Shown piece after piece: positions 27,706-35,360 of a DNA stretch of 64,000 nt. Source of the DNA: Bradyrhizobium prioriisuperbiae. GTDB taxonomy: Bacteria; Pseudomonadota; Alphaproteobacteria; Rhizobiales; Xanthobacteraceae. The stretch is taken from NCBI RefSeq assembly GCF_032397745.1, contig NZ_CP135921.1, forward strand, positions 7,924,501 through 7,988,500, given 5' to 3'. The position numbers and the translations under genes are program-made. Every line of letters starts with the position of its first letter. Position 1 is the stretch's first letter. The notes below the pieces were generated by a model that worked only from the letters and a program-made list of their open reading frames with translations, had not been told where the DNA came from and did not search any database.

Positions 27706-28548
27706 TCAGGCCGGGCCGGGACCGGCGATCGCGAGCGGCTGATCGGCGGGCATCGTGGTCAGACCGAACTTGTCGAACAGCGCCTGATAGCTGCCGTCCG
27801 CGCGCATGGCATTGAGCGCCTTGACCACTGCCTCGGCCGCCGTCTTGTTGCGGAAAGTGAGCGTGGTGCGGGCGAGGCCAAGACCGGTCAGAACCTCCCT
27901 GACGCGACCGCGGCCGACAAGATCGCGCGCCACGCTGTCGACGAGCAGCGCGTTATCGACCTGCTTGGCGAGCAGCGCGCTGACGACGTTGGTGGCGGTC
28001 GGAAAGGTCCGCATCTCCACCGCCGCGCCGCCCTTTGCGACGCTGGTGTCGCTGAGTTTCTTGAGCCAGTTCATCTGATAAGTGCTGACCTCGACAGCGG
28101 ACGTTTTTCCGATCAGGTCCTGTTCACTGGCAATTTTCGTGCCGCTATCAGGAGGAACCACCACCGAAATCGCCTGGATAGCGTAGGGCACCATGTACAT
28201 CAGCTTTGAACGTTCCTCGGTCCAGAACATGCCGGTGTCGGTTCCGTCGATGCGCGCTGCAGTCATCGCAGGCATCATCGCAGGAAAATCCATCCGGACG
28301 AGTTCCACCGGAAGACACATGCGCTTGCCGAGCTCCTGGGCGAGCTCGACATTGAGCCCCTGCAACTGACCATCCTTGTCCACAAACTGCTGCGGCGGAT
28401 TGGTCGGATTGATGGAGAGCTGCAATTTCCCCGGCGCAACCAGGTTGTCATCACCAATGGCGGGCGTGCACGCGGCATGCGCCGCAACCGACGAGAGAGA
28501 AAAGATGACCGCGCCAAAAGCGCTCGCGCGGAGCAGTGTCGAGACCAT
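27706..28548 (-). CDS. Polar amino acid-type ABC substrate-binding protein (module A)
   Basis: About 280 residues with a Sec signal peptide (VSTLLRASAFGAVIFSLSSV, cleavage after AAHA). ATG 28548 has TGGAGGT just upstream. Family 3 solute-binding features are LQGLNVELAQELGKRMCLPV and FWTEERSKLMYMVPYAIQAI. It is strikingly similar block by block to the orphan protein at 40179-41015 (both have a 'SINPT.PPQQFVD..G.LQGLNVELA' core), so the two modules probably import related compounds. The ligand is unknown; the NPPQQF segment near the mature N-terminus is unusual for amino-acid binders. Confidence 0.92.
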   Translation of the reverse strand: MVSTLLRASAFGAVIFSLSSVAAHAACTPAIGDDNLVAPGKLQLSINPTNPPQQFVDKDGQLQGLNVELAQELGKRMCLPVELVRMDFPAMMPAMTAARIDGTDTGMFWTEERSKLMYMVPYAIQAISVVVPPDSGTKIASEQDLIGKTSAVEVSTYQMNWLKKLSDTSVAKGGAAVEMRTFPTATNVVSALLAKQVDNALLVDSVARDLVGRGRVREVLTGLGLARTTLTFRNKTAAEAVVKALNAMRADGSYQALFDKFGLTTMPADQPLAIAGPGPA

Positions 28549-28664
28549 GTGATACCTCCAATAAGACCCCAAATGACCGATGCAATCCCTCGCCCTAGCT
28601 TCCCCATTCCACTATTTTTGGATGCAGTGCATTGCGATCTAGGCGATCGCGCCGCAACGCATCG

Positions 28665-28976
28665 TCAGCCCGGCGAAGACGATCCCGACATCGGCTTCAA
28701 CTGGATACGCGCAAAGTTTTTCACGAGAGGCGCGAACGGACCAAAGCCCGCGACCTTCTGGAATTCCGGCGTTTCAAACGCCCAGCGCCCGGCGACCTCA
28801 TACACAGCCGCATACTTCGGTCCGTCGCCGATGGAGACAAAGCGCTTCGCTGACAGCCAGCCGGGACACGCCAGCAGATCGGGAAAATGCGTATCCTCGT
28901 ACCAGGCGTTGAAAGCAGCCTCATGCTTCGGATCGATGTCGACCCGGACGATATGGATGAAGGCATCGTCGGACAT
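28665..28976 (-). CDS. Small dimeric alpha/beta-barrel protein (EthD/ABM-like)
   Basis: 103 residues with the pattern FIHIVRVDIDPKHEAAFNAW, YEDTHFPDLLACPGW and YAAVYEVAG, as in EthD/antibiotic-biosynthesis-monooxygenase-like ferredoxin-fold proteins, often small isomerases, decarboxylases or accessory proteins in catabolic operons. No cofactor site is visible. It lies between the DHDPS copy 2 gene (11 nt) and the binding protein (116 nt) in module A. Confidence 0.75.
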   Translation of the reverse strand: MSDDAFIHIVRVDIDPKHEAAFNAWYEDTHFPDLLACPGWLSAKRFVSIGDGPKYAAVYEVAGRWAFETPEFQKVAGFGPFAPLVKNFARIQLKPMSGSSSPG

Positions 28977-28987
28977 CGCGGCGCTCC

Positions 28988-29941
28988 CTAAGCCAGCCTG
29001 ATGTCGCCGGTGCGATGCGTGGCGCGGACCGTGGCGGAAATCGCCTCGCAGAGGTCCGGCGTGACCGGCATCAACGGCGGCCGCGGATCGGCGTTGGCGA
29101 TGACGCCGAGCGCCTTGAGCCCGACCTTCATGCGCGTGTGCATATCCATGATCGGAGCCGGCCCGTAGATGGCCCGCACGATCGGATGCAGGCGCTCGTT
29201 GACGGCGCGCATCGCCTTGAGATCATCGGCCAGGGACGCCTGCCAAAGTTCGACGAACAGCTGCGGCACCAGGCTGATCAGGCCGGACAGAAGACCGTCG
29301 CCGCCGAGCGCGAGCTGCGGCAGGAACCAGTTGTAGTTCGACGGCAGGATCGCAACATCCGGATTGGCCTGCTTCACGGCGCGCCGGTTCTCGTCATAGG
29401 CCAGCATGGTGTCGCTGCCCTCCTTGATGGCGACGACACCGTCGATCGCCGCAATCTCGGCCAGCGTTTGCGGCGAATAGCCGAGACCCGACGCCACCGG
29501 ATACTGGAAGATCGACACCGGGATATCGATCGCCGCGCTGACGGCACGCACAAATGCGACCGGTGCGCGCGACGTGGCCGACGCACCACCGCCGAGCGGC
29601 GCGGGCGGAAACAGCACGGCGCAGGCGGCACCTGCAGTCTCGGCGAGCTTCGCCTGCCGGATCGCCTCCGCGGTGGAATGCGCAATGATTCCGGCCAGCA
29701 GCGGCCTCGCGCCGATATGGGCCCGGGTCCGCGTGATGACCGCATGGCGCTCTTCATCCGACAATGATCCGCCCTCGCCGGCATGGCCATTGACGAACAC
29801 GGCGGCGATCCCGTCCTGACAGGCGCAGTGATCGAGAACGCGGGCGTAGCCGTCCCAGTCGATCGCAAGATTTTGGTCGAAAGGAAGCACGGTGGCGACG
29901 GTAACGCCGCGAAGGTCGAGTTGTTTCATCGGGCCGCTCAT
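28988..29941 (-). CDS. DHDPS/N-acetylneuraminate lyase family protein, copy 2 (module A)
   Basis: 317 residues from the ATG that overlaps the MaoC stop (29938-29941). The Schiff-base lysine is present (VAIKEGSDTM) and the substrate pocket reads NGHAGEGG, as in copy 1. The catalytic-tyrosine motif YNxP is replaced by FQYPVASG, so phenylalanine occupies the Tyr position and a tyrosine sits two residues later. This implies altered proton transfer or a different reaction. It is flanked by hydratases and acyl-CoA enzymes, suggesting a CoA-linked catabolic route that releases or consumes a 2-oxoacid. Confidence 0.88.
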   Translation of the reverse strand: MSGPMKQLDLRGVTVATVLPFDQNLAIDWDGYARVLDHCACQDGIAAVFVNGHAGEGGSLSDEERHAVITRTRAHIGARPLLAGIIAHSTAEAIRQAKLAETAGAACAVLFPPAPLGGGASATSRAPVAFVRAVSAAIDIPVSIFQYPVASGLGYSPQTLAEIAAIDGVVAIKEGSDTMLAYDENRRAVKQANPDVAILPSNYNWFLPQLALGGDGLLSGLISLVPQLFVELWQASLADDLKAMRAVNERLHPIVRAIYGPAPIMDMHTRMKVGLKALGVIANADPRPPLMPVTPDLCEAISATVRATHRTGDIRLA

Positions 29942-30369
29942 GAGGCTTTCCGGCGCGGAAATTTCAGGGTGGCGCGCGCCTTCAGCACTTCGAGGCTGTC
30001 CTCGTTGCGGGCGCTGGCTTCCCAGACAATGGTGCGGGTGTCGTCGTGCTGCTCGGCAATCCACACTTCGAAGGTGACGGTATCGCCGTAAAACACCGGC
30101 CCGGTGAACCAGAAGCGATCCTCGATCGACACGCCGATGGTGCCTGCGAGTTCGCTGGTGAGGATACTGGTACAGAGACCGGCCACCATGATGCCCGGCG
30201 CCAGACGGCGACCGAACCGCGTTGCGCCTGCATAAACCTCGTCGACATGGACGGGCCCGAAATCGCCGGTCGCGGCGATATAGAGCGCACCGTCCGCCTC
30301 CGTAATGGTCTTGCTGAGACTGACCTTGTCGCCAACCTTGAGGTCGTCGAACGATTTTGGCTCATACAT
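29938..30369 (-). CDS. MaoC-like (R)-enoyl-CoA hydratase, catalytically intact partner
   Basis: 143-residue hot-dog protein. The hydratase motif is present as AATGDFGPVHVDEVYA (Asp and His of the D-x4-H dyad), with RFGRRLAPGIMVAGL following. It starts 4 nt after the stop of a second, degenerate MaoC-like gene, and its stop overlaps DHDPS copy 2. It hydrates enoyl-CoA or dehydrates 3-hydroxyacyl-CoA. The pairing suggests a heterodimer. Confidence 0.88.
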   Translation of the reverse strand: MYEPKSFDDLKVGDKVSLSKTITEADGALYIAATGDFGPVHVDEVYAGATRFGRRLAPGIMVAGLCTSILTSELAGTIGVSIEDRFWFTGPVFYGDTVTFEVWIAEQHDDTRTIVWEASARNEDSLEVLKARATLKFPRRKAS

Positions 30370-30372
30370 GGC

Positions 30373-30786
30373 TCAGCCCTTCGGCTCGAACGGAACCAGC
30401 GTCGCGCTGCCTTCCACGACCGTGTCGCCGGACGAGGACAGCGTGCAGACGATGCGGCAGAGCGCCTCATCGCCATGGACGGACACGATCTCCGCCTTCG
30501 CCTCCACCGAATCGCCAACAATGACCGGGGTCGCGAAGTTCAGCGCGATGCTGCCGATCCGGCGGGTGGGGCCGCCGAGCTGGCTGAGGCAGGTGGTGGC
30601 GAGGCTGCTCACCGCAAGCTCGAACGCGACCATGTTGGACGCGCCGGCCTTCCGAGCCCGCACCGCATCGACATAAAGTCCGCCGAGGTTGCCGCTGATA
30701 CCGGTGAACATGGCCTGCTCGGCCACCGTCATGGTCTTGCGAAATGAAAATGCCGCGCCGGTCTTCAGGGTTTGGGCTGAGGTCAT
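30373..30786 (-). CDS. MaoC-like hot-dog protein lacking the catalytic dyad
   Basis: 137 residues of MaoC fold (FSFRKTMTVAEQAMFTGISG and RIGSIALNFATPVIVGDSV). The hydratase motif region reads SGNLGGLYVDAV: where the family has Asp and His, this has Asn and Tyr. It is therefore probably a structural or substrate-binding subunit for the neighbouring intact MaoC protein, as in known two-gene hydratases. It lies 11 nt downstream of the acyl-CoA dehydrogenase. Confidence 0.83.
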   Translation of the reverse strand: MTSAQTLKTGAAFSFRKTMTVAEQAMFTGISGNLGGLYVDAVRARKAGASNMVAFELAVSSLATTCLSQLGGPTRRIGSIALNFATPVIVGDSVEAKAEIVSVHGDEALCRIVCTLSSSGDTVVEGSATLVPFEPKG

Positions 30787-30797
30787 CGAAACAGGTC

Positions 30798-31961
30798 CTA
30801 GAGTTGCAAGCCGTTCTTGATGGTGCTGCGCGCGATCAGCATGCGGTGAATCTCTGAAGTGCCGTCATAGATGCGAGTGACGCGGGCGTCGCGGTACATG
30901 CGCTCCAGCGGCAGGTCCTTGCTGAAGCCCATGCCGCCGAACACCTGGATGGCGCGATCGACCACGCGACCCTGCATTTCCGAGGCCGCGACCTTGATCA
31001 TCGACACCTTGTCGCGCGGCTCCAGACCCTGATCGATCTCCCATGCGGCATTCGTCACCATCATCTTGACACCAAAGATCTCGGTGGCGGAATCGGCGAT
31101 CAGCTTCTGCACCATCTGGAAATCACCGATGGCCTGGCCGAACTGCCGCCGCTCGCCGGCATGCTTGCGCATCATCTCCAGCGCCCGCTGTGCCATACCG
31201 ACGGCGCGGGCACCGATGTGAGCGAGACGGATCTGCAGCACGCTCTGCATGATCAGCTTGAAGCCGGCGCCGACCTCGCCGAGAACGGCGTCCTTTGGGA
31301 TGCGGCACTCCTGGAATGTCAGTTCGGCATGGCCGTAACCGCGGTGGCCCATCATCGGCTGGGTGCGGGCGACCTTGAAGCCCGGTGTGCCCTTGTCGAC
31401 CAGAAACAGCGTAATGCCGCCGCGGGCGCGCTTGTCCTTATCCGTCAAAGCCATCAGGATCACATAGTCGGCGATGTCGCCGTCGCTGATGAAGTGCTTG
31501 GTGCCGTTCAGCACCCACGCATCACCCTCAAGACGGGCCGTGGTGCTGATCGACGCCGCATCGGACCCGGCATCGGGCTCGGTGATCGCCATGGCACAGA
31601 TCTTGTCGCCCCTCACCGTCGGCAGCAGATACTTGTCTACCTGCTCGCCCTTGCAGGCCATCAGCATCGGATAAACCTGCCCGAACACGCGGCGGATCAG
31701 TGCGTCCGAAGTCTTGCCGAATTCTTCTTCCACCAGGCAGTGCTCGACGCAGGACAGCCCACCACCGCCGACAGCGGTTGGCATGTTCATGGCGTAAAGG
31801 CCGAGCTCTTTGGCCTTGGCCTTGATGCGCTTCAGGGCGTCGGCCGGCACGGCAGCCGTGCGCTCGACCTCGTCCTCGAGCGGCTGCACTTCGGTTTCGA
31901 CAAAGCGGCGGACCGTGTCGACCAGCAGGCGGGCATCATCAGGCAGCGAAAAATCGATCAT
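30798..31961 (-). CDS. Acyl-CoA dehydrogenase (module A)
   Basis: 387 residues, FAD-dependent. Signature blocks are CAMAITEPDAGSDAASI (FAD/substrate), WVLNGTKHFISDGD, AGERRQFGQAIGDFQMVQ and GGMGFSKDLPLERMYRD. Near the C-terminus IYDGTSEIHRMLIAR carries Asp where many family members have the catalytic Glu (YEGT). It oxidises an acyl-CoA to the enoyl-CoA that the MaoC pair would hydrate. The ATG overlaps the CoA-transferase stop (31958-31961). Electrons would pass to ETF. Confidence 0.93.
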   Translation of the reverse strand: MIDFSLPDDARLLVDTVRRFVETEVQPLEDEVERTAAVPADALKRIKAKAKELGLYAMNMPTAVGGGGLSCVEHCLVEEEFGKTSDALIRRVFGQVYPMLMACKGEQVDKYLLPTVRGDKICAMAITEPDAGSDAASISTTARLEGDAWVLNGTKHFISDGDIADYVILMALTDKDKRARGGITLFLVDKGTPGFKVARTQPMMGHRGYGHAELTFQECRIPKDAVLGEVGAGFKLIMQSVLQIRLAHIGARAVGMAQRALEMMRKHAGERRQFGQAIGDFQMVQKLIADSATEIFGVKMMVTNAAWEIDQGLEPRDKVSMIKVAASEMQGRVVDRAIQVFGGMGFSKDLPLERMYRDARVTRIYDGTSEIHRMLIARSTIKNGLQL

Positions 31962-33148
31962 CGCGACACCCCGACAGCTCTGCCGGCAATCATTGCTTCG
32001 ATGTCAGTGGAGCCGTACCCGGCTTCCGCAAGAACTTCGCGCGTCTGCGCTCCAAGCGGCTGTGGCACCAATCGGATGTCCGGGGATTGGCCATCATAGC
32101 GGGCGGGATGCATGACCATGGTGATGGGCGCGCCGCGCGCCCCTTCAGTGTCCCTGAAAACACCGAGATGTTTGAGTTGGGGGTCCGCCTGAAGGTCCGA
32201 ATAGTCCTGCACCGGCGCATGCCAAATGCGCGCGGCTTCCAGAACCGGAAGCCACTCCGCCGTCGGCTTCTGCCTCAGCCGCTCGGCGACGAACCGCGTG
32301 ATGTCCTCACGCCGCGAAAAACTGTCGGCTTCGCCGAACTGCTTCAGGTCATCGCTGTCGAGCGCAGCCGCCAGCGCCTTGGGCGAGGCCATGGAGATCG
32401 CCATATGGCCGTCGGCGGTTGCGTGAATGCCGTAGGGACCGGGACTGAACCAGGCGGCGATGCCCGAGGGGGCGCGCGATGACGGCGACGGCGCGCCGTT
32501 CAGCCACGCGGTCAACGGTTCGACCTGGAGATCGATGGCCGCCTGGTAGAGATTCACCTCCACCAACTGACCCTTGCCGGTTTTCGTGCGAGCGAACAGC
32601 GCGGCGAGAATGCTCATCGCATAGAGCGACGCCGCATGCTGATCGACGATCACGGCGCCGACCGCGGTCGGTTGGCCGTCGGCCCGTCCGGTCCGCATCG
32701 CAAGCCCGGACAGCGCCTGCAGCAACAGGTCCTGGCCCGGCCGATCCTTGTAGGGACCGTCGGATCCGAACCCGGTCGCGACCGCGTAGATCAAGCTCGG
32801 ATTGAGCGCTTTCAGCGTGTCGTAGCCGAGGCCGAGCTTGGCCATGGTGCCGGGTCGGAAATTCTCCATCACCACGTCGGCGGTCGCCACCAGCTTCTTC
32901 ACCGCGGCAACACCGTCGGGATGCTTGAGATCAACCGCGAGGCTGCGCTTGTTGCGTCCCGTCGCCAGGTGATTGACGCTGTCACCCGCAACGAAATGGT
33001 TGGCGACCGCCCAGTTGCGCTGGAATGCACCCTCGATCGGTTCAACCGCGATGACATCGGCGCCGAGATCGGCGAGCGTCTGCGCGGCCAGCGGTCCTGC
33101 GAGGTAGTGGTTGAAGCTCAGAATTTTGATGCCATCGAGCAGATTCAT
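31958..33148 (-). CDS. Family III CoA-transferase (CaiB/BaiF type)
   Basis: 396 residues from ATG 33148 (start NLLDGIKILSFNHYLAGP); an upstream ATG adds 22 atypical residues. Family features are an early DLGADVIAVEPIEGAF, RNKRSLAVDLKHPDGVAAVK, and the probable catalytic Asp in GQDLLLQALSGLAMRTG. It activates an organic acid by CoA transfer. It is the first gene of the ten-gene module A operon (33148 down to 25191), divergent from the LysR gene at 33346. Confidence 0.93.
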   Translation of the reverse strand: MNLLDGIKILSFNHYLAGPLAAQTLADLGADVIAVEPIEGAFQRNWAVANHFVAGDSVNHLATGRNKRSLAVDLKHPDGVAAVKKLVATADVVMENFRPGTMAKLGLGYDTLKALNPSLIYAVATGFGSDGPYKDRPGQDLLLQALSGLAMRTGRADGQPTAVGAVIVDQHAASLYAMSILAALFARTKTGKGQLVEVNLYQAAIDLQVEPLTAWLNGAPSPSSRAPSGIAAWFSPGPYGIHATADGHMAISMASPKALAAALDSDDLKQFGEADSFSRREDITRFVAERLRQKPTAEWLPVLEAARIWHAPVQDYSDLQADPQLKHLGVFRDTEGARGAPITMVMHPARYDGQSPDIRLVPQPLGAQTREVLAEAGYGSTDIEAMIAGRAVGVSR

Positions 33149-33345
33149 CGGGTCACACCATTCTTGAGCCGTGCGACGTGTGCCCTCCGGGCAGGCACCT
33201 TTGTCGCCAGGCATTCTTGTCGGCTCGAACCTTGGCCGTTGATTTCACCGCGGACAACATCACGATCAATTATTTTGCAAGCCAAGTTGATAACCGAAAT
33301 CTATGATGCGCCTTCACATCGCTGACCATTTCAGGATCGCCCCTT

Positions 33346-34251
33346 ATGAATCTTCGCCAGCTTGAAATCCTGCGAGCCGTGATGCGAACACGCTCCGCCG
33401 TTGCCGCCGCGCAAGATCTCGGCATGTCGCAGCCAGCGATCAGCAACGCCATCAAGCACGCCGAATCCTCGCTCGGCTTTCTTCTGTTCGACCGGGTCAA
33501 CAAGCGCCTGATCCCCACCCAGGAAGCGCAGATCCTGCTTGCGGAAGCCGAACCGCTGTTTCTGATGCAGGACCTGATCAGCCAGACCGCCGCTCACCTG
33601 CGGGCCGGCAGCAAGGGACGCATGCGGATCGTCGCCACCTCGGAGCTGTCGGAAACGCTGCTGCCGCAGGTCGTCGCCAGATTCAGCCGGGATCACCAAG
33701 GCGTTGAGGTGTCGCTGGAAACCATGACGATCGACAGGCTTCTGGAGTATGTCGAGATCGGCATCGTCGATGTCGGCTTCGCCATGGAGCCGAATCCGCG
33801 CCAGGCGCTGGACTGTCTGCCACTGGCGCAGCTCGACATGGTCTGCGCCTGTCACGAGGACAGCCCGCTCACGCAACTGAGCTTCGTTTCGCCGACCGAT
33901 CTGCGCGATCTTCCGCTGATCAGCGCTCCACCGTCCGGCAGCAGGATCAACACCCTCGTCCGGGAGGCCTTTCGGCGCAGCGCCACCGACTACGCACCCG
34001 CATTCCATGTCCGCTTCATGAATGTCGCCGGACACTTCGTCGAAGAGGGATTGGGAGTCGCGATCATCGACGAATTGACCGCCTCCTCCAAACGCTACAG
34101 CCGCCTGAGAAGCCTGCCGTTCAAGCCGAAGACACAGATCACGGTGTCGGCGATCGTGGCCTCCGAGCGACCGCAACAGCGGCTGACGCAGGCGCTGATC
34201 CGGCATGCCCGCGAAGAGATCGCGGCCCGGCTCACAGCGTCGACCGCGTGA
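33346..34251 (+). CDS. LysR-family transcriptional regulator (module A)
   Basis: 301 residues. An N-terminal winged HTH (NLRQLEILRAVMRTRSAVAA, DLGMSQPAISNAIKHAE) is followed by a periplasmic-binding-fold effector domain. It is transcribed divergently from the module A operon, with a 197-nt shared promoter region, the classic LysR arrangement, so it probably activates module A in response to a pathway intermediate and represses itself. Its 3' end lies 5 nt from that of the DHDPS copy 3 gene on the opposite strand. Confidence 0.92.
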   Translation: MNLRQLEILRAVMRTRSAVAAAQDLGMSQPAISNAIKHAESSLGFLLFDRVNKRLIPTQEAQILLAEAEPLFLMQDLISQTAAHLRAGSKGRMRIVATSELSETLLPQVVARFSRDHQGVEVSLETMTIDRLLEYVEIGIVDVGFAMEPNPRQALDCLPLAQLDMVCACHEDSPLTQLSFVSPTDLRDLPLISAPPSGSRINTLVREAFRRSATDYAPAFHVRFMNVAGHFVEEGLGVAIIDELTASSKRYSRLRSLPFKPKTQITVSAIVASERPQQRLTQALIRHAREEIAARLTASTA

Positions 34252-34256
34252 CGCCA

Positions 34257-35171
34257 TCATGCGTACCGCCTTGAGACCGCCGACGCTCCCGGCCAGGCCA
34301 GGCCGAGCTTCTCAACCAGCGCGCGTGCCGCGGCATCCTGCTCAGCCGGCAATGGCAGGCGCGGCGGCCGCGGGTGACCTGCGGCAAACCCCATATGGCT
34401 CAGCAGCGCCTTGGTGCCGGCAACATAAGCCTGGCCGCCGACGAACTCGATCAGCGGCAGGTACTCCAGATAGAGGTCACGCGCCGGCTTGATCGCCCCC
34501 TCGTCGGCCACAAGTTCGAAGATGCGCGCCATTGCCGCTGGCGCGACGTTGGAGGCGACCGCGACCCAGCCCTGCGCGCCTTCCACGAAGGATTCGAAAC
34601 CGAGGATGCCGCCGAACACCGTCATCCGGTCGCCGCACAGCCGGATGATGTCGCGCACGCGCGTGACTTCGAGCGTCGATTCCTTGATGTAGAGGCAGTT
34701 GTCGATCTCGGCGAGCCGCGCCACCAGCGGCGGCTTGAGATCGACATTGGCGGTGGCGGGATTGTTGTAGACCATGATCGGCAGCGCGATCGCGTCAGCC
34801 ACCGTCTTGTAATGATGAACAAGCTCGTCGTCGGTGGGCGTCGAATAGAACGGCGGAATGATCATGACGCCGTCCGCGCCCAATTTTTCAGCACGACGGC
34901 TGCGGCGGACCACCTCGCGGGTGTCCTCCGCGCCGGTTCCGATCAGCACGGGCACGCGCCCCGCCGCCTGGGCGATCACCGTCTCGGCCACCAGGGCGTT
35001 CTCATCGTCGTTGAGCGAGAGGAATTCACCGGTCGAACCCAGCGGAATCAGGCCATGGATGCCCTGCGCGATCTGCCAGTCGACAAAGGCGCGCAGCGCT
35101 GCGACGTCGACATCTCCCGCCGGCGTGAAGGGCGTGATCATGACGGTGTAGGTGCCGCGAAACGTCTTCAT
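34257..35171 (-). CDS. DHDPS/N-acetylneuraminate lyase family protein, copy 3 (module B)
   Basis: 304 residues with the most DapA-like active site of the five copies: LIPLGSTGEFLSL pocket, VYNNPATANV tyrosine motif and LYIKESTLEV Schiff-base lysine. It starts MKTFRGTYTVMITPFTPAG. It is divergent from the lacI-family gene across a region with two LacI-type operators, so it is probably controlled by that repressor. Context is catabolic (module B). It could be a 2-oxoacid aldolase/dehydratase, though a DapA paralogue cannot be excluded. Confidence 0.9.
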   Translation of the reverse strand: MKTFRGTYTVMITPFTPAGDVDVAALRAFVDWQIAQGIHGLIPLGSTGEFLSLNDDENALVAETVIAQAAGRVPVLIGTGAEDTREVVRRSRRAEKLGADGVMIIPPFYSTPTDDELVHHYKTVADAIALPIMVYNNPATANVDLKPPLVARLAEIDNCLYIKESTLEVTRVRDIIRLCGDRMTVFGGILGFESFVEGAQGWVAVASNVAPAAMARIFELVADEGAIKPARDLYLEYLPLIEFVGGQAYVAGTKALLSHMGFAAGHPRPPRLPLPAEQDAAARALVEKLGLAWPGASAVSRRYA

Positions 35172-35242
35172 CAGGGACTTCCGTTTAGTCAGGGTGAATT
35201 TCGGACAGCAGCGACCGCCTTGCGGCTGCGCCGCAAAGTTTA

Positions 35243-35256
35243 TGGAAACGTTTCCA
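35243..35256. promoter_or_regulatory. Perfect LacI/GalR-type operator palindrome O1
   Basis: TGGAAACGTTTCCA is a perfect 14-bp palindrome centred on CG, the standard LacI/GalR-family operator form. It lies 72 nt upstream of the DHDPS copy 3 start and 105 nt upstream of the lacI-family start. Binding there would block the minus-strand promoter. Confidence 0.8.
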
Positions 35257-35329
35257 GTATTGTCGCTGCATTGAGCAGCGATGATCCATAATTTAAGCTT
35301 GCACAGCGCATATTATGCCAATAGCGTTT

Positions 35330-35343
35330 TGCAATCGTTTCCA
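35330..35343. promoter_or_regulatory. Second, imperfect LacI-type operator O2
   Basis: TGCAATCGTTTCCA matches the perfect operator at 11 of 14 positions and keeps the intact right half CGTTTCCA. It ends 17 nt before the lacI-family ATG and is centred about 87 bp from the first site, a spacing that would allow a repression loop and autoregulation. Confidence 0.6.
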
Positions 35344-35360
35344 GTCTATCGGCAGGTTTG

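Noticed and set aside
34257..35171. Annotation as biosynthetic dapA
   Set aside because: The active site is DapA-like, but the catabolic neighbours, LacI-type control and four paralogues nearby make a lysine-pathway role unlikely; only the family is claimed.
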